The position numbers were made by a program, and so were the translations under genes. DNA of 64,000 bases, taken from positions 533,684 through 597,683 of the forward strand of contig NZ_JXCA02000002.1 of assembly GCF_000828085.3 (NCBI RefSeq), read 5' to 3'. Positions 45,904-54,970 of the stretch are shown piece by piece. The notes beneath the pieces are model-generated. The model was not told the DNA's origin. It did not search any database and saw nothing but the letters and a program-made list of their open reading frames with translations. Position 1 is the first letter of the stretch. Each line of letters opens with the position of its first letter. The stretch comes from Scytonema tolypothrichoides VB-61278. GTDB lineage: Bacteria; Cyanobacteriota; Cyanobacteriia; Cyanobacteriales; Nostocaceae.

Positions 45904-46386
45904 TCAACGTACTGCAACCACGTTAACAATTTCCGGACAATACGACTTAATTGCCTGTTCAATTCCTTGAGATAAAGTTAGAGTTGAAGTCGGACAATTA
46001 CTACAAGCCCCGATTAATTTGACTTCAACTGTATCTGGTGGTTTAATATCCACTAATTCTACATCACCATTATGGCTTTTTAAACCTGGACGGACTTCAT
46101 CAAGCGCTTGCTGAACACGTTGCGTTAGCGGTGGTTTAGGAGGCTTTACAAGTTCGTGATAAAGCAGCACTCCATATACAACTTCGTCTTTAACAGCACT
46201 ACGTAAAGCTGGCATAGATTCTTGCTTCACAGTTTTTATTAAACGTGTCAATGCCTCTTTGTGTAATGCTTCAATGGCTCGTTTTAGACCTACAACGACA
46301 CCCCTGTAAGTTTCATCCCACTCAGAAATAATTGCTTCATAACGGCTGATTTCTTTGACTAATTCTTCAAGTGTGTCATCGGTCAT
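45904..46386 (-). CDS. NifU-like protein of the hup accessory block (only in copy B)
   Basis: 160 residues. The N-terminal ~75 are helical and unlike NifU. The C-terminal ~80 form a NifU C-terminal (Nfu) domain: VQQALDEVRPGLKSHNGDVELVDI (in parts), IGACSNCPTSTLTLSQGIE with the CxxC that binds a transferable Fe-S cluster. In Anabaena PCC 7120 a gene of this type (alr0692, from memory) lies between hupS and hypF. Here that position in copy A is empty and the gene follows the two small membrane proteins of copy B. Probably helps insert clusters into HupS (inference). Confidence 0.88.
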   Translation of the reverse strand: MTDDTLEELVKEISRYEAIISEWDETYRGVVVGLKRAIEALHKEALTRLIKTVKQESMPALRSAVKDEVVYGVLLYHELVKPPKPPLTQRVQQALDEVRPGLKSHNGDVELVDIKPPDTVEVKLIGACSNCPTSTLTLSQGIEQAIKSYCPEIVNVVAVR

Positions 46387-46445
46387 TGTTCAATTGCCAA
46401 ATAAATTCTTTCGGATTTTACTCAGGACTTAAAATGACTAAAAAC

Positions 46446-46670
46446 TCATTTTGCTTTGAAGTCTTTTAGGAGAAATGGCATCATTGTACCTGTGACTAAG
46501 CTAGAAATTACAACTGAAATCAGCAAGGGTAGTTTCACGAATGCCAGTAACACTAGTAACAGTAAACCTATGCTAGTACCAATTGCAGTTTGTTGTACAA
46601 AATGGACGGGATCACGTATTAATTTTCCTTGCAAAAATAACTTAGCAGAAAACCACCCAAGCTCAAACAT
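46446..46670 (-). CDS. Second small membrane protein of the hup accessory block, copy B
   Basis: 74 residues, MFELGWFSAKLFLQGKLI then RDPVHF, two hydrophobic segments and MPFLLKDFKAK. Same length and aligned end to end with the protein at 7220-7444. GGAGG precedes the ATG. Twelve bases after the upstream partner's stop and 59 bases before the NifU-like gene, so the three form one minus-strand operon. Confidence 0.82.
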   Translation of the reverse strand: MFELGWFSAKLFLQGKLIRDPVHFVQQTAIGTSIGLLLLVLLAFVKLPLLISVVISSLVTGTMMPFLLKDFKAK

Positions 46671-46682
46671 AATTCCTCCTAG

Positions 46683-46919
46683 TTAATTGATGAGAACTTT
46701 CAGTACAACTAGCCCTAAGATAACTACTGGAATGACACCAGCAGGAGCTAATAACCCACCAAGCGTAGCGGAAAACTGATACCCAAAATCCTTACCAGCT
46801 AACATGATTCCGCCAATTGCACCACCAACAATAGAGAATAAAATTGCTACTACTAGTAATATCAATCCGGTGATGAAATTAATATCACCTGCCATTAAGC
46901 TTGTGAATAAGTCTGTCAT
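46683..46919 (-). CDS. Small membrane protein of the hup accessory block, copy B
   Basis: 78 residues, MTDLFTSLMAGDINFITG, then hydrophobic segments around IVGGAIGGIMLAGKDFGY and GVIPVVILGLVVLKVL (parts). Paralogue of the protein at 6945-7211, lacking its nine-residue N-terminal insertion. AGGAG lies just before the start. First gene of the operon that runs on through the NifU-like gene. Confidence 0.82.
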   Translation of the reverse strand: MTDLFTSLMAGDINFITGLILLVVAILFSIVGGAIGGIMLAGKDFGYQFSATLGGLLAPAGVIPVVILGLVVLKVLIN

Positions 46920-47828
46920 TTTCTGTTCTCCTAATTAACAAAAAGTTAAAAATTTTTCTATAAATAATTATTGCCTCATTCCCTTCTTCCCTGTCTGATA
47001 CTGAGAATACTCTTTAGGAGGCTTTAACTATCTTACTCGCGGCAGAGCCGCTTGGGTCGCATTTCCTGCTTAGACCTGGAAACGAGATTGAACGAGATTT
47101 TCATTAGATTTTAAAAGGGTTTTGGCTTCAATTGACACAAGTCAATAATGCTCTGTGCCTCTACAGTCAAGGTATTTATAAGCAATTGAAAACTGCTGTA
47201 AAAACACTTTTATTTTATTTGTGTTGCAATACCACTATAGTAAACCCAAAATACTCTATGAATTGCAAGTTCATATTTTTTTAAAAATACTCTATCTCAA
47301 GTAAGAGTTAATTAATGTACTCTTTTCATGTTATTGTTGACACTCTTGAGGTATTTCAAATAACTTCATGAATCATTGACTGATGCAGATGAATGCCAAT
47401 AACATTAATAAAAAACATGGATTGACTAAATTTTCATGGATATGCTTAATATTCTTATCATAAAAAACTTCCTTTTGTGTGATAATTACAGGTGTAAATT
47501 TTCTCACATTTTAAGTTTTCAGATGACTTGATTTTCTTGTCATATTTTCATTATATTTTCAGCGTAAAACCAAAAAATAGCTCATAATTAAAGCTAAATG
47601 TGAAGACACAGGAACAGGTAAGACCTCCACACGGTTTTGCTAAGTCTTGCCTGTTTCAGTTACTGGCGAACATAAGATGATTTTATTTCAACAGAATCAG
47701 GAGGGTGAAAGTATATACAAAGCCTATTTTGTTGGAAAAAATTTTTAGTGTAGCAAGTTTTCTCTGTTTAAACTCTACCAAACTCATCATCAGAGTTACA
47801 CATTCTCAACAATTAGAAGACATAGCAA
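46920..47828. promoter_or_regulatory. Divergent upstream region of copy B (small membrane proteins versus hupS2)
   Basis: 909 bases without a gene. AT-rich throughout, with a half-decayed repeat (about 47035-47095) and a hairpin at 47614-47654 (arms ACAGGTAAGAC and GTCTTGCCTGT, one wobble pair) about 175 bases before hupS2. A GTA-N8-CAC at about 47493 is one base from the NtcA consensus but was not judged reliable. It corresponds in position to the 632-base region at 5264-5895. Confidence 0.5.
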
Positions 47829-48791
47829 ATGACTAACGTACTATGGTTGCAAGGTGGTGCTTGTTCAGGTAACACCATATCTTTTCTGAATGCCGAAGAA
47901 CCTACCGTCTGTGATTTAATTGCTGATTTTGGCATTAAAATTCTTTGGCATCCATCTTTAGGACTGGAACTAGGTGAAAACTTACAAGCACTTTTGCGGG
48001 ATTGTATTTCGGGCAAAATTCCTTTGGATATCCTGGTATTTGAAGGTACAGTAATTAACGGTCCGAAAGGGACTGGTAACTGGAATCGGTTTGCTGAACG
48101 TCCCATGAAAGATTGGTTACTTGACCTCTCAAAAGTTGCTAACTTTGTTGTAGCAGTGGGAGATTGTGCGACATGGGGAGGAATCCCCGCCATTGCACCT
48201 AATCCCAGTGAGTCAGAGGGATTGCAATTTCTCAAACGGCAAAAGGGTGGTTTTTTAGGAACAGATTATTTATCAAAAGCAGGGCTTCCGGTTATCAATA
48301 TTCCTGGATGTCCTGCGCATCCTGATTGGATTAGTCAAATATTAGTGGCGATCGCAACAGGACGTCTGAGTGATATAACCCTTGACGAATTCCATCGCCC
48401 GCAAACATTTTTCAAAAGTTTTACACAAACAGGTTGTACCCGCAACATCCACTTTGCCTATAAAGCATCCGTTGCTGAATTTGGTCAGCGCAAAGGATGT
48501 TTATTCTACGACTTAGGTTGTCGTGGTCCAATGACTCATTCTTCCTGCAACCGTATCTTGTGGAATCGCGTTTCCTCAAAAACCCGTGCTGGAATGCCTT
48601 GCATAGGCTGTACTGAACCTGAATTCCCCTTCTATGACCTTGAACCTGGAACAGTATTTAAGACGCAAACCCTCATGGGTGCCCCCAAGGACATACCGCC
48701 AGGAATTAACAGACAAGACTACGCCTTGATCACCCTTGTTGCAAAGAATATGATACCTGCTTGGGCTGAAGAAGATATCTTTACGGTTTAG
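47829..48791 (+). CDS. hupS: Uptake hydrogenase small subunit HupS, copy B, without a functional partner gene
   Basis: 320 residues, the same length as copy A with no gaps noticed. All cluster motifs are kept: GGACSGNT, GDCATWGG, IPGCPAHPDW, GCTRNIHF, KGCLFYDLGCRGP, AGMPCIGCTEPEFPF. Differences are mostly conservative (for example DYLSKAGLP against EFRAKSGLP), with no stop or frameshift, which suggests the protein is still under selection. Directly followed by a hupL remnant instead of hupL, so any product must pair with the HupL encoded at 2432-4027 or be unused. Confidence 0.95.
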   Translation: MTNVLWLQGGACSGNTISFLNAEEPTVCDLIADFGIKILWHPSLGLELGENLQALLRDCISGKIPLDILVFEGTVINGPKGTGNWNRFAERPMKDWLLDLSKVANFVVAVGDCATWGGIPAIAPNPSESEGLQFLKRQKGGFLGTDYLSKAGLPVINIPGCPAHPDWISQILVAIATGRLSDITLDEFHRPQTFFKSFTQTGCTRNIHFAYKASVAEFGQRKGCLFYDLGCRGPMTHSSCNRILWNRVSSKTRAGMPCIGCTEPEFPFYDLEPGTVFKTQTLMGAPKDIPPGINRQDYALITLVAKNMIPAWAEEDIFTV

Positions 48792-48836
48792 TCATTAGCA
48801 AAGGACAAATGACAAAGAACGAAGGATAAAAAACAA

Positions 48837-48978
48837 ATGGGAATTCAAACATTAGACATCTCCCCAGTCGCGAGAGTAGAAGGCGATTTAGATGTCCGAT
48901 GACTCATGTCTCGTTTGCACCCCTCACGCCCATGATGCGAAGACGGCTAAGGAATTAGCGCGTTTCCGTACGGCGTAA
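48837..48978 (+). pseudogene. hupL: hupL remnant with almost the whole gene deleted
   Basis: ATG 48837 opens MGIQTLDISPVARVEGDLDVR, matching HupL residues 1-21, and is then joined to the far 3' end: in another frame the DNA reads DSCLVCTPHAHDAKTAKELARFRTA (in parts: DSCLVCTPH, AHDAKTAKELARFRTA) and TAA. About 480 codons are missing. The junction follows GATGTCCGA, and the frame hits TGA at once. The spacing from hupS2 (45 bases) shows what the hupSL junction was before repeats invaded copy A. Confidence 0.95.
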
Positions 48979-49128
48979 GTGTCGCTTTAGTGAAAATGAA
49001 TAACAAGATTCTCCAAATGAGACGACTCACCCGAAAACCCATAAGACTGTCATTAGTCATTAGTCCTTGGTCTTTTGTAATTTAGTGACTCATGACTAAT
49101 GACAATCCTCACAATACAATCTCCAAGT

Positions 49129-49617
49129 TTATCGGACTGATAAAATCTTCAGATACTCACTCGCCACCCAGCCCTCAGAAGCAACCCATTGGTTAGATTT
49201 AACCTTAATCCAACGAAAACCGTCATTATCTTTGCCTTCACCGTACACGGAAACTCTTGACCCATTGGGAATTTTACCAAGTTCACGAGCACTTGTATCT
49301 GGTTGTTCCCGAACATTTAGACCACTCTGCGCATTGATGACGACTACTTCTGCAACAGAACCAGATGTTTCTGGTTGGATATTGACATGGGTTTTAAAAA
49401 CATACCAAGTGTCGTATTGAGGACATCCAGGATTTCCAAGTTTATCAAACAGAGTGACTCTATAGTGGTCTTTGTCTGCCTCTACTCTTTCTTTAACTCT
49501 AAAAGACTTCCCACTGCTGACATTATACTTCTCACAAAGTCCTAGATCACTTGAGTCCTTAAGACTCTGTTTGAAGTTTGTTCCCTGTGAGTTTGTGACT
49601 TTTAATAGGTCTGCCAT
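49129..49617 (-). CDS. Bacterial SH3-domain protein
   Basis: 162 residues without a signal peptide. The C-terminal ~65 residues are an SH3-like domain: SGLNVREQPDTSARELGKIPNG, VSVYG, WIKVKSNQWVASEGWVASEYLKI (parts). The N-terminal ~90 residues (MADLLKVTNSQGTNFKQSLKDS...) are unrecognised, with a strand-rich YDTWYVFKTHV segment. SH3b domains often bind cell-wall peptides, but lack of a signal makes an intracellular role equally possible. Convergent with the hupS2 region. Confidence 0.75.
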   Translation of the reverse strand: MADLLKVTNSQGTNFKQSLKDSSDLGLCEKYNVSSGKSFRVKERVEADKDHYRVTLFDKLGNPGCPQYDTWYVFKTHVNIQPETSGSVAEVVVINAQSGLNVREQPDTSARELGKIPNGSRVSVYGEGKDNDGFRWIKVKSNQWVASEGWVASEYLKILSVR

Positions 49618-49722
49618 TGACGTATCTCCTTGTTAGATTTTCAACACCAACTTAAATGTTAGTGCCTTTTACAGAATACCCACACTGAGAGTATGAAAAG
49701 TGCTTCCCCTACTTAGAGGTCT

Positions 49723-50502
49723 TCAAAGGTACAATAGTTCCAGCGTCAGTGTCGAAAAATCTCCAGACTTGTCATAGTTGACAAGCAGTTGATGCATCTC
49801 GGAGGCTTTCACTAACCAATTAGCTACCATAGTAAAGGAAGTCCCAACACTGATTTTTTCTGGACAACTCACAGAAACGCCATCAGGCAAAAAGAAAGTT
49901 TTGTGTCCTTCCCAACCCCAGTGTAATTGAGTCACGACAGGTTCAGAAATTTTTAAATCAGGAGTGATAGTGACAGCAGTTCCTTGCCAATTACCGCTGA
50001 AATCTCGTTGTGGCAATTGATTGATTGCATTTGACCAGTATTGACTAGGAAAGCCAGTAGCATCTTCGCGAATACTTGCCGTTCTGAACAAACGACCACC
50101 CTCGTCATAAACGATACCTACACTATGTCTTAATTCCTGAATCTTAAAAAATAGTTCAACGGCAAAATATGAATCTGTTTTCAACTTAGTTGAAACCCAA
50201 GCAGCATGACCTGATTCAAAGAAAATCCCCCTCATCGATTCATTTTGTGGATGAAAAAGTCCATTAGATAAGCTATTCGAGAGTTGATTATATTCCCAAC
50301 TTTGTTCGACTCTTCTGCCGTCACTGTATGCGTAGTGATTCTTTTGAACTATTTCCATCTCCTTTGAATGACTCTGAAAGCTTCTGAGACTTTGAAACGA
50401 TTCTGTCACCTCACCTTCGGGAGAATATCTTGTCCAAATTCCATGCCAGTCACGCAAATGGTTAGTCGTGAAGTTTTTCCAATTTTGATCTTTTAAATTC
50501 AT
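49723..50502 (-). CDS. DUF3598-like protein (probable calycin/lipocalin-like fold)
   Basis: 259 residues. The opening QNWKNFTTNHLRDWHGIWTRYSPEGEV (in parts) and repeated amphipathic strands with ...GNWQGTAVTITPDLK and FFLPDGVSVSCPEKI in the second half resemble the two-half layout of cyanobacterial DUF3598 proteins, from memory. Some calycin-fold relatives in cyanobacteria bind bilins or fatty acids. No catalytic motif is evident. Single gene, divergent from hupW. Confidence 0.6.
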   Translation of the reverse strand: MNLKDQNWKNFTTNHLRDWHGIWTRYSPEGEVTESFQSLRSFQSHSKEMEIVQKNHYAYSDGRRVEQSWEYNQLSNSLSNGLFHPQNESMRGIFFESGHAAWVSTKLKTDSYFAVELFFKIQELRHSVGIVYDEGGRLFRTASIREDATGFPSQYWSNAINQLPQRDFSGNWQGTAVTITPDLKISEPVVTQLHWGWEGHKTFFLPDGVSVSCPEKISVGTSFTMVANWLVKASEMHQLLVNYDKSGDFSTLTLELLYL

Positions 50503-50572
50503 AAAATATAAGTTTTTTGTGTTTATGGTAGTGTAACACTCAATTGTTTAGCTATTAGCCGTTAGTTCTAAA

Positions 50573-51043
50573 ATGCTCACAATCATTGGTTGCGGTAATC
50601 TCAATCGTAGTGACGACGCTGTAGGCGTACTGATTGCCCAACGCTTACAGCAATACCTTGCCCAATATCCTCTTCCTGATGTGCGAGTTTATGACTGTGG
50701 TACTGCAGGCATGGAAGTGATGTTTCAGGCAAGAGGTAGCAAAAAGTTAATTATTATTGATGCAAGTTCAACCAATTCTGAACCAGGGGCTATATTTAAA
50801 GTTCCTGGAAAAGAACTTGAAGCTTTGCCAGAACCTAGTTATAATTTGCATGATTTTCGCTGGGATCATGCTTTAGCCGCAGGTAAGAAAATCTTTAAAG
50901 AGGATTTTCCACTAGATGTGACTGTTTACTTAATTGAAGCGGAAACTCTTGATTTTGGAGTGGGCTTAAGTCCCGTTGTTCAACATTCTGCTGACTTAGT
51001 TTTTGAAGAAATAACTGCAATTGTTAGACAGAGTAAAGAGTAA
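50573..51043 (+). CDS. hupW: HupL C-terminal maturation protease HupW
   Basis: 156 residues. The hydrogenase maturation protease motif GCGNLNRSDDAVG is at ~5-17, followed by VYDCGTAGMEV and LIIIDAS with the conserved Asp, and a His in LHDFRWDHALA. It cuts the C-terminal tail off the HupL precursor once nickel is in place. Nearby hupS2/remnant-hupL no longer supply a substrate, so its target is the HupL encoded at 2432-4027. Divergent from the DUF3598-like gene; ATG start 70 bases away. Confidence 0.92.
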   Translation: MLTIIGCGNLNRSDDAVGVLIAQRLQQYLAQYPLPDVRVYDCGTAGMEVMFQARGSKKLIIIDASSTNSEPGAIFKVPGKELEALPEPSYNLHDFRWDHALAAGKKIFKEDFPLDVTVYLIEAETLDFGVGLSPVVQHSADLVFEEITAIVRQSKE

Positions 51044-51165
51044 TTACTAGGAGTGCAATTTTCCCAACATTTTAGAACTTTTTCATACATTGATGTGAGA
51101 AGATTAAACGAAAAGTCCAAATTTTTTTGAAGTCCTTCACTAGATTAAGAATTTGGGAGGGGGAA

Positions 51166-51350
51166 TTGACTGAGGTCGTAGTTGGCTTAGATCTGGGTAC
51201 AGGAGGAGTGCGGGCGATCGCTGTTGACTTACAAGGGCAAATTATTGCAAAAGAAACCAGAACCTATCCCCTGTAAATCCCACAGCCCGGTTGGACGGAA
51301 CAAAACCCATCAGAAAAGTAAGCAATCCCAATGTCTGCAGTACTGGAGTA
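51166..51350 (+). pseudogene. Remnant of an FGGY-family sugar kinase gene
   Basis: From TTG 51166 (GGAGG a few bases upstream) the frame reads [20 protein letters not shown]...[10 protein letters not shown], the typical ATPase N-terminus, then TAA. In the same frame it goes on IPQPGWTEQNPSEK and meets a second stop. The rest of the kinase (~450 residues) is missing; a P450 gene begins 140 bases later. Confidence 0.8.
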
Positions 51351-51488
51351 AATGACTCTTGTAGTGATGATAATTTGCTATCCATGTTTTGTGTCATGCT
51401 TGCCCGTAATTTTCATCCTTTATTCGTGGAATAGGTTCATAGTAAGCTTAATGAGCGACTGCCTTGAAAGTAAACCTTCTCGGGACAA

Positions 51489-52715
51489 ATGACATCATTA
51501 ACTAATCCAGAAAAAGACCGATACAATCTAACTGCCCCAGAAGTCTTTGCCAATCCCTATCCTACTTATCGTCGGATTTTGCAACAAGAACCTGTTTACT
51601 GGAATGATTTTTTGGGGGGCTGGTATCTGATGCGTTATCAGGACGTTGCATTTGCGATGCAAGACAAACGGATTTCGGCTAAACGTCCGCCAATTAGCAA
51701 ATTATCCCAATTAGAGCAACAGAATATATTTCCACTTTTGGAAAGTTTATCAAAGTGGATGCTGTTTTGCGATCCCCCAGAACACACACGTCTACGCACG
51801 CTGTTTAATAAGGCATTCACTCCTAATATTATTGGCAGTATGGCACCCCGTATTCACTCTTTAGTAGACCAACTCATCAATAGTATTTATGAGCGGGGTA
51901 ACATAGATATTATTCATGATTTAGCTTACCCAATACCTGCAATCGTTATTGCACAAATGCTGGGTGCAAATTCCGAAGACTATGAACAGTTTAAGAAATG
52001 GTCATCAGATTTGGCTAAATTTTTTGGACTGTTCCGTATGAACCCAGAAATTTTGACTAATGCTAAAAAAAGTCTTCTGGAAATGAAACAATACTTCCAC
52101 TTCATCTTGGAAAAACGTCGTTGTCAACGCCAAGACGATCTCATAAGTAGCCTCATCTTTGCACAAGAGAAAGAAAATTCACTTGATGACGAAGAAATTT
52201 TATCAAATTGTGTTTTCTTAACCTTTGCAGGTCATGAAACTACCACTAACTTAATTGCTAATGGCTTACTTGCTTTACTTGCAAATCCGGGTCAGATGCA
52301 AAAGTTAAAGAATGACCCTTCCTTAATCACAACTGCTGTGGAGGAGTTTTTGCGCTACGATAGCCCAGTACAACGGCAAGCCCGCATAGCACTTACCGAT
52401 CTCGAAATCAATGGTCAACAAATTCGCCAAGGGCAACGCCTATTTCTAGTGATTGGTGCTGCTAACCGTGATCCTGAGCAATTCTTCAATCCCGACAAAT
52501 TAGATATTACACGCTCACAAAACCCACATTTAGCTTTTGGGAAAGGAACCCACTTTTGCCTTGGCGCATCCCTTGCCAGACTTGAGGCACAAATAGCTAT
52601 AAATACCATTGTCCAACGCTTGCCTAATCTGCGGTTAGATACAGATCAGATTGAATGGTATGAAAACCCTTCCTTGAGGGGGATGAAATCAATGCCTGTT
52701 GCTTTCAATTTTTAA
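51489..52715 (+). CDS. Cytochrome P450
   Basis: 408 residues, soluble bacterial type. The I-helix motif FAGHETTTNL (~250), ExxR-type FLRYDSPVQRQAR region, and the heme loop AFGKGTHFCLGASLAR with Cys357 are all present. It resembles CYP107/CYP110-like bacterial enzymes that hydroxylate small lipophilic substrates. No ferredoxin or reductase gene adjoins it. Start ATG 51489. It stands alone between the kinase remnant and the SDR fragment. Confidence 0.93.
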   Translation: MTSLTNPEKDRYNLTAPEVFANPYPTYRRILQQEPVYWNDFLGGWYLMRYQDVAFAMQDKRISAKRPPISKLSQLEQQNIFPLLESLSKWMLFCDPPEHTRLRTLFNKAFTPNIIGSMAPRIHSLVDQLINSIYERGNIDIIHDLAYPIPAIVIAQMLGANSEDYEQFKKWSSDLAKFFGLFRMNPEILTNAKKSLLEMKQYFHFILEKRRCQRQDDLISSLIFAQEKENSLDDEEILSNCVFLTFAGHETTTNLIANGLLALLANPGQMQKLKNDPSLITTAVEEFLRYDSPVQRQARIALTDLEINGQQIRQGQRLFLVIGAANRDPEQFFNPDKLDITRSQNPHLAFGKGTHFCLGASLARLEAQIAINTIVQRLPNLRLDTDQIEWYENPSLRGMKSMPVAFNF

Positions 52716-52979
52716 AATACTTCCGTTCAAGTGTAATAGATTTTTGTTTCAGGGAGATCCGTAAAAATAAATCCGGGAGCCAACTCCAACACCAAGTGTA
52801 AATACTAAAACTATCTACTACAAAACCTTCCCAGAGCGAATAAAAAATTGGTATAGTATGCTTTTTGAGGATTTCTCGTTTGGTAGCGTTGCGCTGCGCG
52901 ACAACGCACCCTATGGGAGGGATGCGATACTCGTTCTTCTAGTTGTTCTGACACTGTTGACATAACTCATTTACCTTTA

Positions 52980-53174
52980 CTAATTCTCTCTTGAGACATT
53001 GTACTGTTTTAGTTCCTCAGCCACATCTGCCATCTTCGGTTCATTCAAATCCAGCAGAACTACACCTGCGCCATCAGCGGCAAAACGGTGTGCAGTTGCC
53101 TTGCCAATATCTCCCGCACCGCCTGTAATCAGGATGGTCTTGCCTGCACAGCGATCTTGTGCTTTTGCCGTCAT
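52980..53174 (-). pseudogene. N-terminal fragment of a short-chain dehydrogenase
   Basis: 64 residues: GKTILITGGAGDIGKATAHRFAADGAGVVLLDLNE (in parts) is the NAD-binding start of an SDR, but the frame stops after ~60 residues, far short of the YxxxK active site. No continuation in another frame was found immediately downstream. Probably a truncated gene. Confidence 0.75.
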
Positions 53175-53734
53175 AAGTTTTAAGTTCTTATTGATAAAAA
53201 TTGCAAATGCCCGTCAATTTCTCAGAAAGGTTAACAAGCTTGTATGATTTCTATTATTGAGCTTTTGCTTAAAGTTAGAGCATAAAATTCAAAATTGAGT
53301 TTGATTTTTTGACGCAAACTTTCTGGATCTGTCATCTCGTTCAACTGCGTGAGTTGTAATACAACTGCGGTTTCGGTATTGCGCTGGCTTGCTGAAAATT
53401 TCTTAAACTTATATTAATATTTTTGTGATTTTTGGTTTTTTTATAAGAATTTATTATCAGCAAAATTCTGGAATCAAAAAATGATTTCTGTATAATTTTA
53501 GATGCACATTTTTGACAAAAATAAAACATCTACTCAAGGCGAATAAGTTAATTATCAAAGACTTGAAAGTTAACGAGAGTTGTTTATTGCATCTGTTGGT
53601 AGAGTTTCAATCAACACTAATCATGCTAGAGATGGATGAAAACAAAATGATTAAATTTTAAAAAAATAATACAAAGATAAAAAAAATCCCAGTTTTGATG
53701 AACACAATCTCTATGTTTTCCTGGAGACGGAAAA
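53175..53734. other. AT-rich gap before the glycosyltransferase
   Basis: No gene seen. Strongly AT-rich (53390-53700). The last bases contain CTGGAGACGG, a ribosome binding site for the gene at 53735. The stretch from 52716 to 52979 on the other side of the SDR fragment is likewise non-coding. Confidence 0.6.
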
Positions 53735-54970
53735 ATGGTTTCTATGGAAAGTAAGGGCTTCCAACAAGTTGCTGAGTTTCCAGCTGGACAACTTTACGGC
53801 GGCTTTTCCCAAACTCTGGTCCAAACACCGCCTTCACCATATTGTGAAGTCTGCGTGATTGTTCCAGTTCGCAACGAAGCCGAGAGGTTGGCACAAACCC
53901 TTGCTGCTTTGGCATACCAGGTTGACTTAGAAGGGCAGCTTTTAGACTCTAGACGCTATGAAGTCATCTTGCTGGCAAATAATTGTAGCGATGATTCTGT
54001 GGCGATCGCCCAGAATTTCGCTCAACAACATCCAGATTTTGCACTGCACGTAATCGAAAAAACGCTACCGCCGACGGAAGCTTACATTGGTCGAGTGCGT
54101 CAGATTTTGATGGATGAGGCATATCACCGCTTGAATCGTTTAGGACGCACACGAGGGGTCATTGCCTCGACCGATGGGGACACGCGGGTTAGCCCAACTT
54201 GGATTGCAGCTACCCTACATGAAATTGCTTGCGGTGCTGATGGGGTAGGAGGACGGATTCTCACAGACCCGGTTGAACGTGCTGCGTTAGATCCCTACAC
54301 CAGAGCTTGTCATCTACGTCTGGTAGGCTATAACCAGTGGATTGCAGAATTAGAATATTACATCGATCCCGACCCTTATGACAGTTTACCTCGGCACAAC
54401 CTACACTTCGGGGCAAGTTTGGCGGTGACGGCACAAATGTATGCACTGGCAGGAGGTTTACCCCTCGTGCGTACTGGTGAAGATCATGCACTATATCAGG
54501 CTTTAGTCCGGGTGAATGCCCGTTTTCGTCATAGTCCGCTAGTACGGGTAGTCACTTCGGCAAGACAAACTGGACGCACAGACAGTGGTTTGGCAAACCT
54601 GTTGAATAAATGGTCACAAATGGGACAGCAACAGCAATCATTTTTGGTACAGTCCGCAGCTGCAGTTGAAACTCGTTTCCAAGCGCGTCACCAATTACGA
54701 AAAATGTGGTCGTCCGTTGTCAACGGCTTGAAGCCAACTTATACGCATGTAGCACCTTTGGCAGACACGCTGGGAGTTTCCACGCAATGGCTTCTCGAAG
54801 AATTAGCACAACCACATACCTTTGGTCAGTTGTTTCAACAAGTTGAAGAACGTTGCTTACTAGAAGGTATTTGGCTTTCTCGCTGGGAAAAAGTGAAAAT
54901 TGAAGAGGCTATTGAGGATTTACGCTTGCGTGTTGACAGTTTGCGTAGAGATCGCCGTCGATCACAATAA
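53735..54970 (+). CDS. Family 2 glycosyltransferase
   Basis: 411 residues. GT-A fold: CVIVPVRNEAERLAQTLAAL (~43-62), VILLANNCSDDSV, then STDGDTRVSP with the metal-binding acidic motif, and HNLHFGASLAVTAQMYALAGG with TGEDHALYQAL. No membrane helices, so cytoplasmic. The C-terminal ~110 residues are helical. The acyl-CoA dehydrogenase, PIG-L deacetylase and NodS-like methyltransferase lie at 59.6-62.9 kb, a combination known as a conserved neighbourhood in other bacteria. It is convergent with the CHAT gene. Confidence 0.88.
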   Translation: MVSMESKGFQQVAEFPAGQLYGGFSQTLVQTPPSPYCEVCVIVPVRNEAERLAQTLAALAYQVDLEGQLLDSRRYEVILLANNCSDDSVAIAQNFAQQHPDFALHVIEKTLPPTEAYIGRVRQILMDEAYHRLNRLGRTRGVIASTDGDTRVSPTWIAATLHEIACGADGVGGRILTDPVERAALDPYTRACHLRLVGYNQWIAELEYYIDPDPYDSLPRHNLHFGASLAVTAQMYALAGGLPLVRTGEDHALYQALVRVNARFRHSPLVRVVTSARQTGRTDSGLANLLNKWSQMGQQQQSFLVQSAAAVETRFQARHQLRKMWSSVVNGLKPTYTHVAPLADTLGVSTQWLLEELAQPHTFGQLFQQVEERCLLEGIWLSRWEKVKIEEAIEDLRLRVDSLRRDRRRSQ

